Source: Jatrophihabitans sp. (GTDB lineage: Bacteria > Actinomycetota > Actinomycetes > Mycobacteriales > Jatrophihabitantaceae). From it: a DNA stretch of 15,451 nucleotides. Positions 9,025-15,451 of the stretch are shown here, one piece after another. A model generated the notes under the pieces. That model was not told the origin of the DNA. It did no database searches and was given only the letters and a program-made list of their open reading frames with translations. The stretch covers positions 1 through 15,451 of the forward strand of contig JAOPVG010000129.1 in the NCBI GenBank assembly GCA_025966255.1, given 5' to 3'. Numbering within the stretch: the first letter of the stretch is position 1; every line of letters begins with the position of its first letter. The position numbers and the translations under genes were made by a program.

Positions 9025-9046
9025 CGATCGTCCGTCCGGACGATCG
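9025..9046. repeat. Perfect hairpin between fabH and acpP
   Basis: Ten-base arms CGATCGTCCG and CGGACGATCG pair perfectly around a 2-nt centre (TC), 12 nt after the fabH stop and 40 nt before the acpP start. No T-tract follows. It could be an attenuator, an RNA end-stabiliser that sets ACP above its neighbours, or a dyad operator. The acpP ribosome binding site lies downstream of it and is not occluded. Confidence 0.75.
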
Positions 9047-9086
9047 ACACCCACCCCGCAGTACCGACAAGAAGGGACCACCCAAC

Positions 9087-9329
9087 GTGGCCAGTACCGA
9101 CGAGATCCGCAGTGGACTCGCCTCGATCCTCGAAGAGGTCGCCGACGTCAAGGCCGACGATGTGAAGGACGACAAGAGCTTCGTGGACGACCTGGACGTC
9201 GACTCGCTGTCGATGGTCGAGGTCGCCATGGCCGCGGAGGAGAAGTTCGGCGTGAAGATCCCGGACGACGAGCTGCCGAAGCTCAAGACCGTCGGCGACG
9301 CCGTGCGCTACATCGAGCAGAACGCCTGA
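9087..9329 (+). CDS. acpP: Acyl carrier protein
   Basis: An 80-residue acidic ACP that carries the growing acyl chain on 4'-phosphopantetheine. The attachment site is Ser40 in DVDSLSMVEVAM. The rest fits a four-helix ACP: EIRSGLASILEEVADV at the N-terminus, then EEKFGVKIPDDELPKLKTVGDAVRYIE at the C-terminus, shown here only as the helix II-IV region. Without a C-terminal tail it is the compact Streptomyces-like form rather than the 115-residue mycobacterial AcpM. GTG 9087 is supported by AAGGGA (9072-9077) 9 nt upstream, one of the few clear ribosome binding sites inside this operon, in keeping with the high level of ACP a cell needs. fabF starts 3 nt after the stop. Confidence 0.96.
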   Translation: MASTDEIRSGLASILEEVADVKADDVKDDKSFVDDLDVDSLSMVEVAMAAEEKFGVKIPDDELPKLKTVGDAVRYIEQNA

Positions 9330-9332
9330 TTC

Positions 9333-10571
9333 ATGTCTGCAGGTACTGACGAAGTCGTCGTCACCGGGCTCGGTGCCACGACTCCGCTCGGCGGTGACGT
9401 GGCCACGTTCTGGACCGCCCTCCTCGAGGGACGGTCGGGCGTCGCCGCGCTCACCGAAGACTGGGCTGCGGACCTGAAGGTGCGCATCGCCGCCCGGATG
9501 TCGGTCGACCCTTCAGAGCAACTCACCCGGGTGCAGGCCCGCCGTCTCGACCGGGCGCAGCAAGCCGCGATCGTGGCTGCGCGCGAGGCGTGGGCCGACG
9601 CCGGGTTCACCGGTCGGGCCGCGGAGAACGACCTCGATCCGGTGCGGGTCGCGGTCGTCATCGGCACCGGTATCGGCGGGGTCACCAGCCTGATCAACCA
9701 GCACGACGTAATGCTGGAGAAAGGGCCGGGGCGGGTCTCGCCCCTGCTCATTCCCATGGACATGCCGAACGGACCGGCTGCGCACGTCGGGCTCGCGGTC
9801 GGTGCCGGCGGGGGCGTGTTCACGCCCGTCAGCGCCTGCGCGTCAGGTGCTGAGGCCATCGCTTACGGCCTCGACCTGCTCGACCTGGATCGGGTCGACG
9901 TCGTCGTGGTCGGTGGCACCGAGGCCTGCATCCATCCGCTCACCATCACCGGTTTCGCCCAGATGCAGGCGATGAGCACTCGCAACGATGATCCGCAGCG
10001 CGCTTCCCGTCCGTTCGACAAGGGCCGCGACGGCTTCGTGCTGGGCGAGGGCTCCGGCGTCCTGGTCCTCGAGCGGGCGTCGTCGGCCGCGGCCCGTGGG
10101 CGTACCCCCTACGCGGTGCTGGCCGGGGCCGCCGTCACCTCCGACTCATACGACATCGTCGCGCCCGATCCCGAAGGCGGAGGGCAGAAGCGCGCCGCGT
10201 CCACGGCATTGAAACGCTCCGGACTCGATGCGGCGGACGTGGTGCATGTGAACGCGCACGCCACGTCGACGCCCACCGGCGACGGCGCGGAGGCGCGCTG
10301 GATCGCCGACTTGCTCGGCGAGCAGACCGTCGTCTCAGCGACGAAGTCGATGACCGGGCACCTGCTCGGCGCGGCCGGGGCAATCGAGGCGATTGCCACC
10401 GTCCTGGCCGTGCAGAACGACGTCGTGCCTCCGACGATCAACCTCGACGACCCGGATGACCTCCGCGTCGACGTGCCGGACAAGGCCCGCGAGATGCCCG
10501 TCCCGGCGGCGCTGAACGACTCGTTCGGCTTCGGCGGCCACAACGCCGCTCTGCTGTTCCGCAAGGCTTAG
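9333..10571 (+). CDS. fabF: Beta-ketoacyl-ACP synthase II (FabF/KasA-like)
   Basis: The elongating KAS condenses acyl-ACP with malonyl-ACP. At 412 residues it has the normal length. The Cys-His-His triad is present: Cys169 in VSACASGAEA, His309 in VNAHATSTPTGD and His343 in TGHLLGAAGAIEA. The gatekeeper-side motif NDSFGFGGHN sits near the C-terminus. It begins 3 nt after acpP with no convincing Shine-Dalgarno sequence, so it is probably translated by coupling to acpP. Only one KAS gene is present here, unlike the kasA-kasB pair of mycobacteria. The next gene, accD6, follows after 8 nt, and its GGAGA ribosome binding site overlaps the last base of the fabF stop codon. Confidence 0.96.
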   Translation: MSAGTDEVVVTGLGATTPLGGDVATFWTALLEGRSGVAALTEDWAADLKVRIAARMSVDPSEQLTRVQARRLDRAQQAAIVAAREAWADAGFTGRAAENDLDPVRVAVVIGTGIGGVTSLINQHDVMLEKGPGRVSPLLIPMDMPNGPAAHVGLAVGAGGGVFTPVSACASGAEAIAYGLDLLDLDRVDVVVVGGTEACIHPLTITGFAQMQAMSTRNDDPQRASRPFDKGRDGFVLGEGSGVLVLERASSAAARGRTPYAVLAGAAVTSDSYDIVAPDPEGGGQKRAASTALKRSGLDAADVVHVNAHATSTPTGDGAEARWIADLLGEQTVVSATKSMTGHLLGAAGAIEAIATVLAVQNDVVPPTINLDDPDDLRVDVPDKAREMPVPAALNDSFGFGGHNAALLFRKA

Positions 10572-10579
10572 GAGAATCC

Positions 10580-11998
10580 ATGACCGCGCTGGCCCACGAC
10601 CCGGCGGCTGCCGACGAGCGCGATCCGCGCGACCCCGTCCTGCGCCTGGAACGGCTCTTCGACGTCGGCACCGTCGAACTGCTGCGTCCGCGCGACGACA
10701 GCGGTGTGGTCGGCGCGCGCGGCCGCATCAACGGCACGCCCGCTGCGGCGTTCTGCACGGACGCCACGGTCATGGGCGGCGCGATGGGCGAGGCGGGCTG
10801 CCGGCACATCGTCGACACGATCGACACTGCCGTGCGCGAACGCGTGCCCGTCATCGGGCTGTGGCACTCCGGTGGTGCGCGGCTGGCCGAAGGTGTGCTC
10901 GCGTTGCATGCGGTCGGCCTCGTGTTCCAGGCGATGATCCGCGCGTCCGGCCGGGTGCCGCAGATCTCGGTCGTCCTCGGCCCCGCCGCGGGCGGCGCGG
11001 CGTACGGACCCGCCCTCACCGACGTCGTGATCATGTCGACGGCCGGCCGGGTGTTCGTCACCGGCCCCGACGTAGTCCGCTCGGTCACCGGCGAGAACGT
11101 CGACATGGAATCGCTCGGTGGTCCCGACACCCACGGCCGGCGCAGCGGTGTCGTGCACGTGGTCACCGATGACGACGAGGCGGCCTTTGCGGCGGCCCAG
11201 TCGGTCACGTCGCTGCTCGCCCGCCAGGGCACGTTCGACCTCGCCCAGCTCGGCCCGCCGCACGACCTCAGCTCCCTGCTGCCCGACAACCCGAAGCGCG
11301 CCTACGACGTGCATCCGTTGGTCGCGAACGTCCTCGACGAAGGCGGCTTCCTCGAGCTGCACGCGAAGTGGGCGCCCAACATCGTCACCGGCCTGGGTCG
11401 GTTGACCGGGCGCACCGTCGGCGTGATCGCCAACAACCCGCTTCGGCTCGGTGGCTGCCTCGACTCGCCCTCGGCGGAGAAGGCAGCGCGGTTCGTGCGG
11501 ATGTGCGATGCGTTCGGGGTACCGCTGGTCGTGCTCGTGGACGTGCCGGGCTACCTGCCCGGCGTGGGTCAGGAGTGGGACGGCATCGTGCGTCGTGGCG
11601 CGAAACTGCTGCACGCGTTCGGCGAGTCCGTCGTGCCGCGCGTGACGCTGGTGACCCGCAAGACCTACGGCGGCGCCTACATCGCGATGAACTCGCGCGC
11701 GCTCGGCGCGACCAAGGTGTTCGCGTGGCCGGGCGCCGAGGTGGCCGTCATGGGTGCGTCAGCGGCCGTCGGGATCCTGCACCGCAAGAAGCTGGCCGCG
11801 GCTCAGCCCGGCGAGCGTGAGGCGCTACACGCCAAGCTGGCCGAAGAGCACGAGCGCATCGCCGGCGGCGTCGGTCGGGCCATGGAACTCGGCGTGGTGG
11901 ACGAACTCATCGACCCGTCCGCGACCCGCAGCGCGCTGGCCGAAGCGCTGGCCGCCGCGCCCCCCGGACGCGGCGCCCACGGCAACATCCCGCTCTAA
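10580..11998 (+). CDS. accD6: Acyl-CoA carboxylase carboxyltransferase beta subunit, AccD6-like
   Basis: The carboxyltransferase moves CO2 from biotin on the alpha subunit (encoded elsewhere) to acetyl-CoA, giving the malonyl-CoA used by FabD. The 472-residue protein has both crotonase-like halves. The N-terminal half has WHSGGARLAEGV (about 94-105), GPAAGGAAYGPALTD (oxyanion hole and acyl-CoA site) and VFVTGPDVVRSVTGE. The C-terminal half has VDVPGYLPGVGQE, KLLHAFGE and TRKTYGGAYIAM (biotin side). It follows M. tuberculosis AccD6 (Rv2247) closely, ending in the same NIPL. ATG 10580 has GGAGA (10571-10575) 4 nt upstream. It is the last gene of the operon. Its TAA stop (11996-11998) overlaps the TAG stop of the convergent DUF3145 gene, so no separate terminator space exists. 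Confidence 0.95.
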   Translation: MTALAHDPAAADERDPRDPVLRLERLFDVGTVELLRPRDDSGVVGARGRINGTPAAAFCTDATVMGGAMGEAGCRHIVDTIDTAVRERVPVIGLWHSGGARLAEGVLALHAVGLVFQAMIRASGRVPQISVVLGPAAGGAAYGPALTDVVIMSTAGRVFVTGPDVVRSVTGENVDMESLGGPDTHGRRSGVVHVVTDDDEAAFAAAQSVTSLLARQGTFDLAQLGPPHDLSSLLPDNPKRAYDVHPLVANVLDEGGFLELHAKWAPNIVTGLGRLTGRTVGVIANNPLRLGGCLDSPSAEKAARFVRMCDAFGVPLVVLVDVPGYLPGVGQEWDGIVRRGAKLLHAFGESVVPRVTLVTRKTYGGAYIAMNSRALGATKVFAWPGAEVAVMGASAAVGILHRKKLAAAQPGEREALHAKLAEEHERIAGGVGRAMELGVVDELIDPSATRSALAEALAAAPPGRGAHGNIPL

Positions 11999-12522
11999 AC
12001 CACCTGGTGGAGCAGGGTCACGGGGGCGCCGTCGCCGCCTTGGCGATACGGCTCGAGCTCGGCGTCCCACGCGGTGCCGAGCAGTTCGGACAGCCCGTGG
12101 CGGTACTCATCAGCACTGCGGGCTCGGCTCAGCAGCCCGCGCAGCCGCTCCTCACCAACGAGCAGGTCGCCGTTCGTGGACACCAGGCTGCGGTGGAAGC
12201 CCCGGCCGGGCACGTAGGCCAGCCGCTCGCCGTCGCTCACCGACGTGCCGTCCTCCGTGACCTCGAAGACGAGCATCGGCCACGCACGGAGGGCGGCAGA
12301 CAGGCGCGCCGCGGTGCCGACGGGACCGGTCCAGGCCGCCTCGGCGCGCAGATGCGCAGGGGCGACGGGTTGGCCGGCCCACTGCAGGCGCGCGGGTCGG
12401 TCGAGCACGCCGGCGAGCGCCCATTCGACGTGCGGCGCAATGGCCGACGGGCAGCAGTGCATGAAGACCACGCCGCGCGTCATTGGCACGACACGGCTGC
12501 TCTCAGTGCGGGCATTCGACAT
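11995..12522 (-). CDS. DUF3145 family protein
   Basis: A 175-residue protein of unknown function from the actinobacterial DUF3145 family, commonly found next to FAS-II genes. Family hallmarks are GVVFMHCCPSAIAPHVEWALAG near the N-terminus (the first 15 residues GVVFMHCCPSAIAPH are the clearest), WTGPVGTAARLSAALR, FEVTEDG, NGDLLVGEERLR, LLGTAWDAELEPYR and a C-terminal GDGAPVTLLHQVV. No signal peptide or membrane segment is seen, so it is probably cytoplasmic. ATG 12522 was chosen because a strong AGGGAGGT lies 5 nt before it; an internal ATG at 12483 (MTRGVVF) matches the shorter Streptomyces form but has no such site. It is transcribed toward accD6 and its stop overlaps that of accD6. Conserved neighbourhood suggests a link to lipid synthesis, which is inference only. 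Confidence 0.87.
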   Translation of the reverse strand: MSNARTESSRVVPMTRGVVFMHCCPSAIAPHVEWALAGVLDRPARLQWAGQPVAPAHLRAEAAWTGPVGTAARLSAALRAWPMLVFEVTEDGTSVSDGERLAYVPGRGFHRSLVSTNGDLLVGEERLRGLLSRARSADEYRHGLSELLGTAWDAELEPYRQGGDGAPVTLLHQVV

Positions 12523-12758
12523 CGCACACCTCCCTGGCTCGACGGCGACGCCTTCCCCAGCGGTCCGTGCTCGTGCGAGGTGTGTTCAGCCAGTGTGACG
12601 TATGAGTCCCCTGTTACGCCAGTTCCTGGAGTTCAGGATTCGATCGCGAGTCCGACGCCGACGCCACGAGCCCCCTGCCGGTGAGGATTTCCAACCGCCG
12701 CCGGATCCGGGGCCGGGCCATCCAGGCGTAACCTTGAGGGCGATCGCAAGCAACTGAT
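12523..12758. other. Intergenic gap between DUF3145 and the sirtuin gene
   Basis: This 236-nt gap must hold the minus-strand promoter of the DUF3145 gene and the 3' end of the sirtuin transcript. The DUF3145 ribosome binding site lies at its left edge. I see no convincing promoter pair, only weak A/T-containing spots around 12598-12615, and no clear terminator hairpin beyond the short palindrome CCGGATCCGG near 12700. I find no supportable small gene here. Confidence 0.4.
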
Positions 12759-13616
12759 TTATCCGGCGACGAAGCCCGTCCCGCCGATGTCAGCGCCGAG
12801 CGCGGTGAGTACCTCGCCGAGCGGAGCCTCGACCTTCAGGTCGGCGAGCGGATCGCCGCGCGTCTCGCCCTGGTTGACGATCGCCACCGGGATGCCGAGG
12901 GCGGCGGCGCGGCGGACGAAGCGCAGGCCGGACATGACGGTCAGCGACGAGCCGAGGACGAGCACCGAGCGCGCTCCTTCGACCAGGGCGTAACAGGCGT
13001 CGACGCGCGGGCGCGGCACGTTCTCGCCGAAGAACACGACGTCGGGCTTGATCAGATCGGACTGGCACCGGGTGCAGTCGACGGGGACGAAGCCGTCGAG
13101 CTGGGCCTCGGATAGTTCGGCGTCGCCGTCCGGGTTCACCTGGGTCGTGACGGCGGCGAAGTCCGGATTCGCCCTGCGCAGCCGGGAGTCGAGTGCGAGG
13201 CGCGATTCGCGCATCCCGCAGCCGAGGCAGACGACGAGGTCGAGCCCGCCGTGCAGTTCGATGACGTCCTGCGCGCCCGCGGCCTGGTGCAGACCGTCGA
13301 CGTTCTGCGTGATGATCCCGCGCAGAACGCCGCGCTGCTGGAACGTGGCGACACCGAAGTGCCCGCTGTTCGGGCGCGCGGCGGCGATCTGGCGCCAGCC
13401 GAGATGGCTGCGCGCCCAGTACCGACGGCGCGCGGCCGCGGACCCCACGAATTCCTGGTAGGTCATCGGGCCGTGCCGGCGCAGCGTGCCGGTCGGGCCC
13501 CGGTAGTCAGGGATGCCGGATTCAGTGGACAGACCCGCTCCAGAGAGGACCACGGCTCCCCCGGCGTCGAGCAATTCGCGCAGTGGTGCGAGGTCGGCGG
13601 CAACGGACGCGGTCAC
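12759..13616 (-). CDS. NAD-dependent sirtuin (Sir2 family, class II / SIRT4-like)
   Basis: A 285-residue NAD+-dependent deacylase. NAD-binding motifs are GAGLSTESGIPDYRGP (27-42), TQNVDGLH (103-110) and GSSLTV (222-227). The catalytic base is His122 in ELHGG. Zinc ligands are CLGC (Cys130, Cys133) and CTRC (Cys181, Cys184), separated by an unusually long 47-residue insert. FVGSAAARRRYWARSHLGW and AAARPNSGH resemble class II sirtuins related to human SIRT4, which acts on lipoyl and other acyl-lysines; the acyl preference here is unknown. GTG 13616 was chosen because it begins the fold and has CACCAT 6 nt upstream. It has no well-spaced Shine-Dalgarno sequence (GGAGAG abuts the start). The frame is open upstream to 13835, but that overlaps the CDF gene. 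The gap to the upstream CDF gene is 28 nt, so the two may share a transcript. Confidence 0.93.
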   Translation of the reverse strand: MTASVAADLAPLRELLDAGGAVVLSGAGLSTESGIPDYRGPTGTLRRHGPMTYQEFVGSAAARRRYWARSHLGWRQIAAARPNSGHFGVATFQQRGVLRGIITQNVDGLHQAAGAQDVIELHGGLDLVVCLGCGMRESRLALDSRLRRANPDFAAVTTQVNPDGDAELSEAQLDGFVPVDCTRCQSDLIKPDVVFFGENVPRPRVDACYALVEGARSVLVLGSSLTVMSGLRFVRRAAALGIPVAIVNQGETRGDPLADLKVEAPLGEVLTALGADIGGTGFVAG

Positions 13617-13644
13617 CTCTCCATGGTGCCCGATCCTTGGTCTC

Positions 13645-14628
13645 TCATTCCTCGGCGAGCGCCTCGCCGTAACGCTGTTGGACCCGGCGGCGCATGTTGG
13701 CGTCCTTGCGCGACGTCGGCTGGATGAAGATCTCGTCGAGCGCCGGCCACTTCTCGCGCAGCTCCACGTCGAGCCGGACGCAGGCTTCTTCGAGTTCGGC
13801 CCCACTCGTCGAGTCGACGAAGTCGACGCGCGCACCGAGCAGGATGCTGTCGGTGCCGGTCATCATGGTGAGCAGATCGACCACGTCGTCGACTTCCGGC
13901 TGCTGCTCGAGCCACGCCTCTATGGCGCGGATCAGCCGCGGGTCGGCCTGCCGGCCGATCAACAGTTCCTGGCAGGCGCGGGCGAGTACGAATGCGACGA
14001 CCAGGAGAAGCAGCCCGATCACGAGCGATGCCACGCCGTCCCAGAAGGTTGAGCCGGTGACCTGCCGGAGGGCGACGCCGACGGCGGCGACGGCCAATCC
14101 GATCATCGCGGCGCTGTCTTCGAGCAGCACGCTGTTGACGGTGGGGTCGCGGGGCGTGCGCACGTAGGCCCCCAGCGACAGGCGAAGCCGTTTCGTCTCG
14201 GCCTCCATCTGCCGGGCCGCCTGACGCAGCGAGATGCCTTCCAAGACTGCGGCCAGGGCGAGGACGGGATAGTTGATCCACAGGTTGCTCGACGCCTCCT
14301 CCGGGCCGAAGATCGTGTGGAATCCCTGGTAGAACGAGAACGCCGCCCCGGAAACGAAGATCGCGACGGCCGCGAGCAGCGACCAGAAGTACCGCTCCTT
14401 GCCGTAGCCGAAGGGGTGCGACCGATCGGCCGGGCGCTGCGAGCGGCGCTGCGCCACGAGAAGCAGTACCTCGGTGGTGCTGTCCCCCGCTGAGTGGGCC
14501 GCCTCCGAGAGCAGCGCGGACGAGCCGGTCAACAGCCCGGCGATCAGCTTGAGCACGCCGACGCCGACGTTGGCGGCCAGCGCCAGCATCACCGTGAGAG
14601 TGCTTTCGCCCTGCTTCTTGTCGCTCAC
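13645..14628 (-). CDS. Cation diffusion facilitator (CDF) transporter, ZnT9-like subgroup
   Basis: A 327-residue inner-membrane protein that should export a divalent metal, probably Zn2+ or Mn2+, in exchange for protons. Hydrophobic segments lie at about 11-34, 36-60, 82-104, 119-136, 166-187 and 196-218, matching the six-helix CDF fold. A cytoplasmic C-terminal domain (about 225-310) follows. HSAGD (45-49) in the second helix is the HxxxD metal site. HPFGYGKERYFWSL (71-84) and the fifth-helix LLEDSAA (168-174) in place of the usual HxxxD are features of the ZnT9/SLC30A9-like branch. GTG 14628 was chosen because the hydrophobic core starts just after it and CAGGCT lies 6 nt upstream; an ATG at 14847 would overlap the sulfotransferase gene by about 150 nt. 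The sulfotransferase gene ends 62 nt upstream on the same strand. Confidence 0.9.
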   Translation of the reverse strand: MSDKKQGESTLTVMLALAANVGVGVLKLIAGLLTGSSALLSEAAHSAGDSTTEVLLLVAQRRSQRPADRSHPFGYGKERYFWSLLAAVAIFVSGAAFSFYQGFHTIFGPEEASSNLWINYPVLALAAVLEGISLRQAARQMEAETKRLRLSLGAYVRTPRDPTVNSVLLEDSAAMIGLAVAAVGVALRQVTGSTFWDGVASLVIGLLLLVVAFVLARACQELLIGRQADPRLIRAIEAWLEQQPEVDDVVDLLTMMTGTDSILLGARVDFVDSTSGAELEEACVRLDVELREKWPALDEIFIQPTSRKDANMRRRVQQRYGEALAEE

Positions 14629-14634
14629 CTTCCG

Positions 14635-14640
14635 AGCCTG
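14635..14640 (-). promoter_or_regulatory. Candidate -10 box of the CDF gene (leaderless)
   Basis: CAGGCT on the minus strand is followed by 6 nt and the GTG at 14628. The same hexamer and spacing precede fasR. GGAAG abuts the GTG directly, too close to act as a normal ribosome binding site. It would let the CDF gene be transcribed apart from the upstream sulfotransferase gene. Confidence 0.35.
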
Positions 14641-14690
14641 CCCAGCCCGGGACGACGCGAACCGCGACGGAGGCCACGCCGCAACCAGGG

Positions 14691-15451
14691 TTACAGGTGC
14701 CGGGCCGTGTAGTCGGCAAATCGCTCGTCCACCATGGCCTCGGTCAGTCCGAAATCGCTCAGCGAATAGCGATGCGCCGGGGCGCGATGCCCGGAACGGC
14801 TCGCGAGATCCTCGGCGACGGCAGCATCGCGGGCGGCGTCGGTCCACGGCAGATCGAAGTACCGGTACACCGCCTCGACGGTGCCGACCGGATCGCTCAC
14901 GAGATCGCCGTACGCCACGTCGAAGAACTGGGCCGGGTTGTGATGCTCCCGGGCCGCCAGGAACGTGTCCGCCTCGCGACCCAGCAGGTCGAGCTGATCC
15001 CGCCCGATCGTCTCCCCGACGAAAGTATCGGAAAACCCTGCCGTGGCCAGCGCACTGAGGCTGCAGCTCGATGCGAGGGCCGTCCGCACGTCGCGATGCG
15101 TCTGCACGATCAGCGCGTCCGGATAGACCGCCATCAGGGCGTGCAGCCCGACCATGTGCGACGGGTTCTTCAGCACCCAGCGCTTCTCGGCCTCGTTCGA
15201 GCCGATCAATTGCAGGTTGCGTTTGAAGCGGGCGTAGGCGGGCGTCCAGTCGTGCTCACCGAGCCAGGCCGAGTACGTCGGGATGTGCGCGAGCGACTCG
15301 TACGACACGGACATCGCGGACTGGCGCAGCAGCTGCCAGCACTCCTCGACGGCGTCGGCCGCGATGTAGTGCACGCCGGCGAAGGTGGGGTTCGCGGCGT
15401 AGAACTTGTCGTAGCCGGCTTGTACCCGCTGGAACACCGGGTTGTCCGGCC
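14691..15451 (-). CDS. Sulfotransferase family protein (N-terminus beyond window)
   Basis: The C-terminal 252 or so residues of a Sulfotransfer_3-like protein; the frame stays open through base 15451, so its 5' part lies outside the window and GTG 15437 is probably internal. Such enzymes move sulfate from PAPS to a small-molecule or glycolipid acceptor, but many actinobacterial members have no known substrate. WVLKNPSHMVGLHALMAVYPDALIVQTHRD carries the family core; its WVLKNPSH and VQTHRDV parts correspond to the conserved lysine strand and the 3'-phosphate-binding Arg region. VAYGDLVSDPVGTVEAVYRYF and the final NFGLT-like SDFGLTEAMVDERF are typical of the C-terminus. The 5'-phosphosulfate loop should lie in the missing part. 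The stop is 62 nt before the CDF start on the same strand. Confidence 0.82.
   Translation of the reverse strand, partial: PDNPVFQRVQAGYDKFYAANPTFAGVHYIAADAVEECWQLLRQSAMSVSYESLAHIPTYSAWLGEHDWTPAYARFKRNLQLIGSNEAEKRWVLKNPSHMVGLHALMAVYPDALIVQTHRDVRTALASSCSLSALATAGFSDTFVGETIGRDQLDLLGREADTFLAAREHHNPAQFFDVAYGDLVSDPVGTVEAVYRYFDLPWTDAARDAAVAEDLASRSGHRAPAHRYSLSDFGLTEAMVDERFADYTARHL

Noticed and set aside
12000..12010. CCACC-T-GGTGG palindrome at the accD6/DUF3145 junction as a bidirectional terminator
   Set aside because: Five-base arms with a 1-nt centre cannot form a stable terminator hairpin, and the bases encode the conserved C-terminal HQVV of DUF3145.
13617..13835. Upstream extension of the sirtuin frame
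   Set aside because: It runs through the CDF coding region and reads as low-complexity Arg/Ser shadow; the Sir2 fold begins after GTG 13616.

Overview
This is a high-GC chromosomal window from an actinomycete. Codons mostly end in G or C, GTG starts are frequent, and several genes appear to lack a Shine-Dalgarno leader. The core is the conserved type II fatty acid synthase (FAS-II) locus. In order it holds the pyruvate dehydrogenase E1 gene aceE, a PucR-type regulator (fasR), fabD, fabH, acpP, fabF and an AccD6-type carboxyltransferase, with a DUF3145 gene pointing back at it. The aceE-regulator-fabD-ACP-KAS-accD6 order recalls the Mycobacterium tuberculosis Rv2241-Rv2247 region. The fabD-fabH-acpP-fabF arrangement, with a single KAS gene and an embedded fabH, is the Streptomyces arrangement. 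I cannot name the genus; a non-mycobacterial actinomycete is the best reading.

Layout. 1-2285: 3' part of aceE (+), truncated by the window edge. 2313-2380: a striking 68-bp near-perfect palindrome just after aceE. 2491-5534: four genes lying between aceE and the regulator: a MhuD-like heme monooxygenase (+), then on the minus strand an aldo/keto reductase, a pirin, and a PHP-domain protein carrying a PolX-like HhH domain. The PHP and pirin genes overlap by ATGA. 5575-11998: fasR, then the tight fabD-fabH-acpP-fabF-accD6 operon (+). 11995-12522: DUF3145 (-), whose stop codon overlaps that of accD6. 12759-15451: minus-strand genes for a class II-like sirtuin, a ZnT9-like CDF transporter and the C-terminal part of a sulfotransferase, truncated by the window edge.

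How they work together. AceE makes acetyl-CoA. AccD6, with a biotinylated alpha subunit encoded elsewhere, converts it to malonyl-CoA. FabD moves malonyl to AcpP, FabH starts the chain and FabF elongates it. The PucR regulator probably activates the operon from the fabD upstream region.

Most notable: FabD carries an extra C-terminal domain of about 80 residues. It looks like a biotinyl/lipoyl hammerhead whose modified lysine is replaced. Other points are the 68-bp palindrome, a perfect hairpin between fabH and acpP, a recurring -10-like box exactly 6 nt before start codons, and the 40-bp divergent start region of the PHP gene and fasR. I see no mobile element genes, CRISPR array, tRNA or rRNA, and no wholly new multi-gene system.
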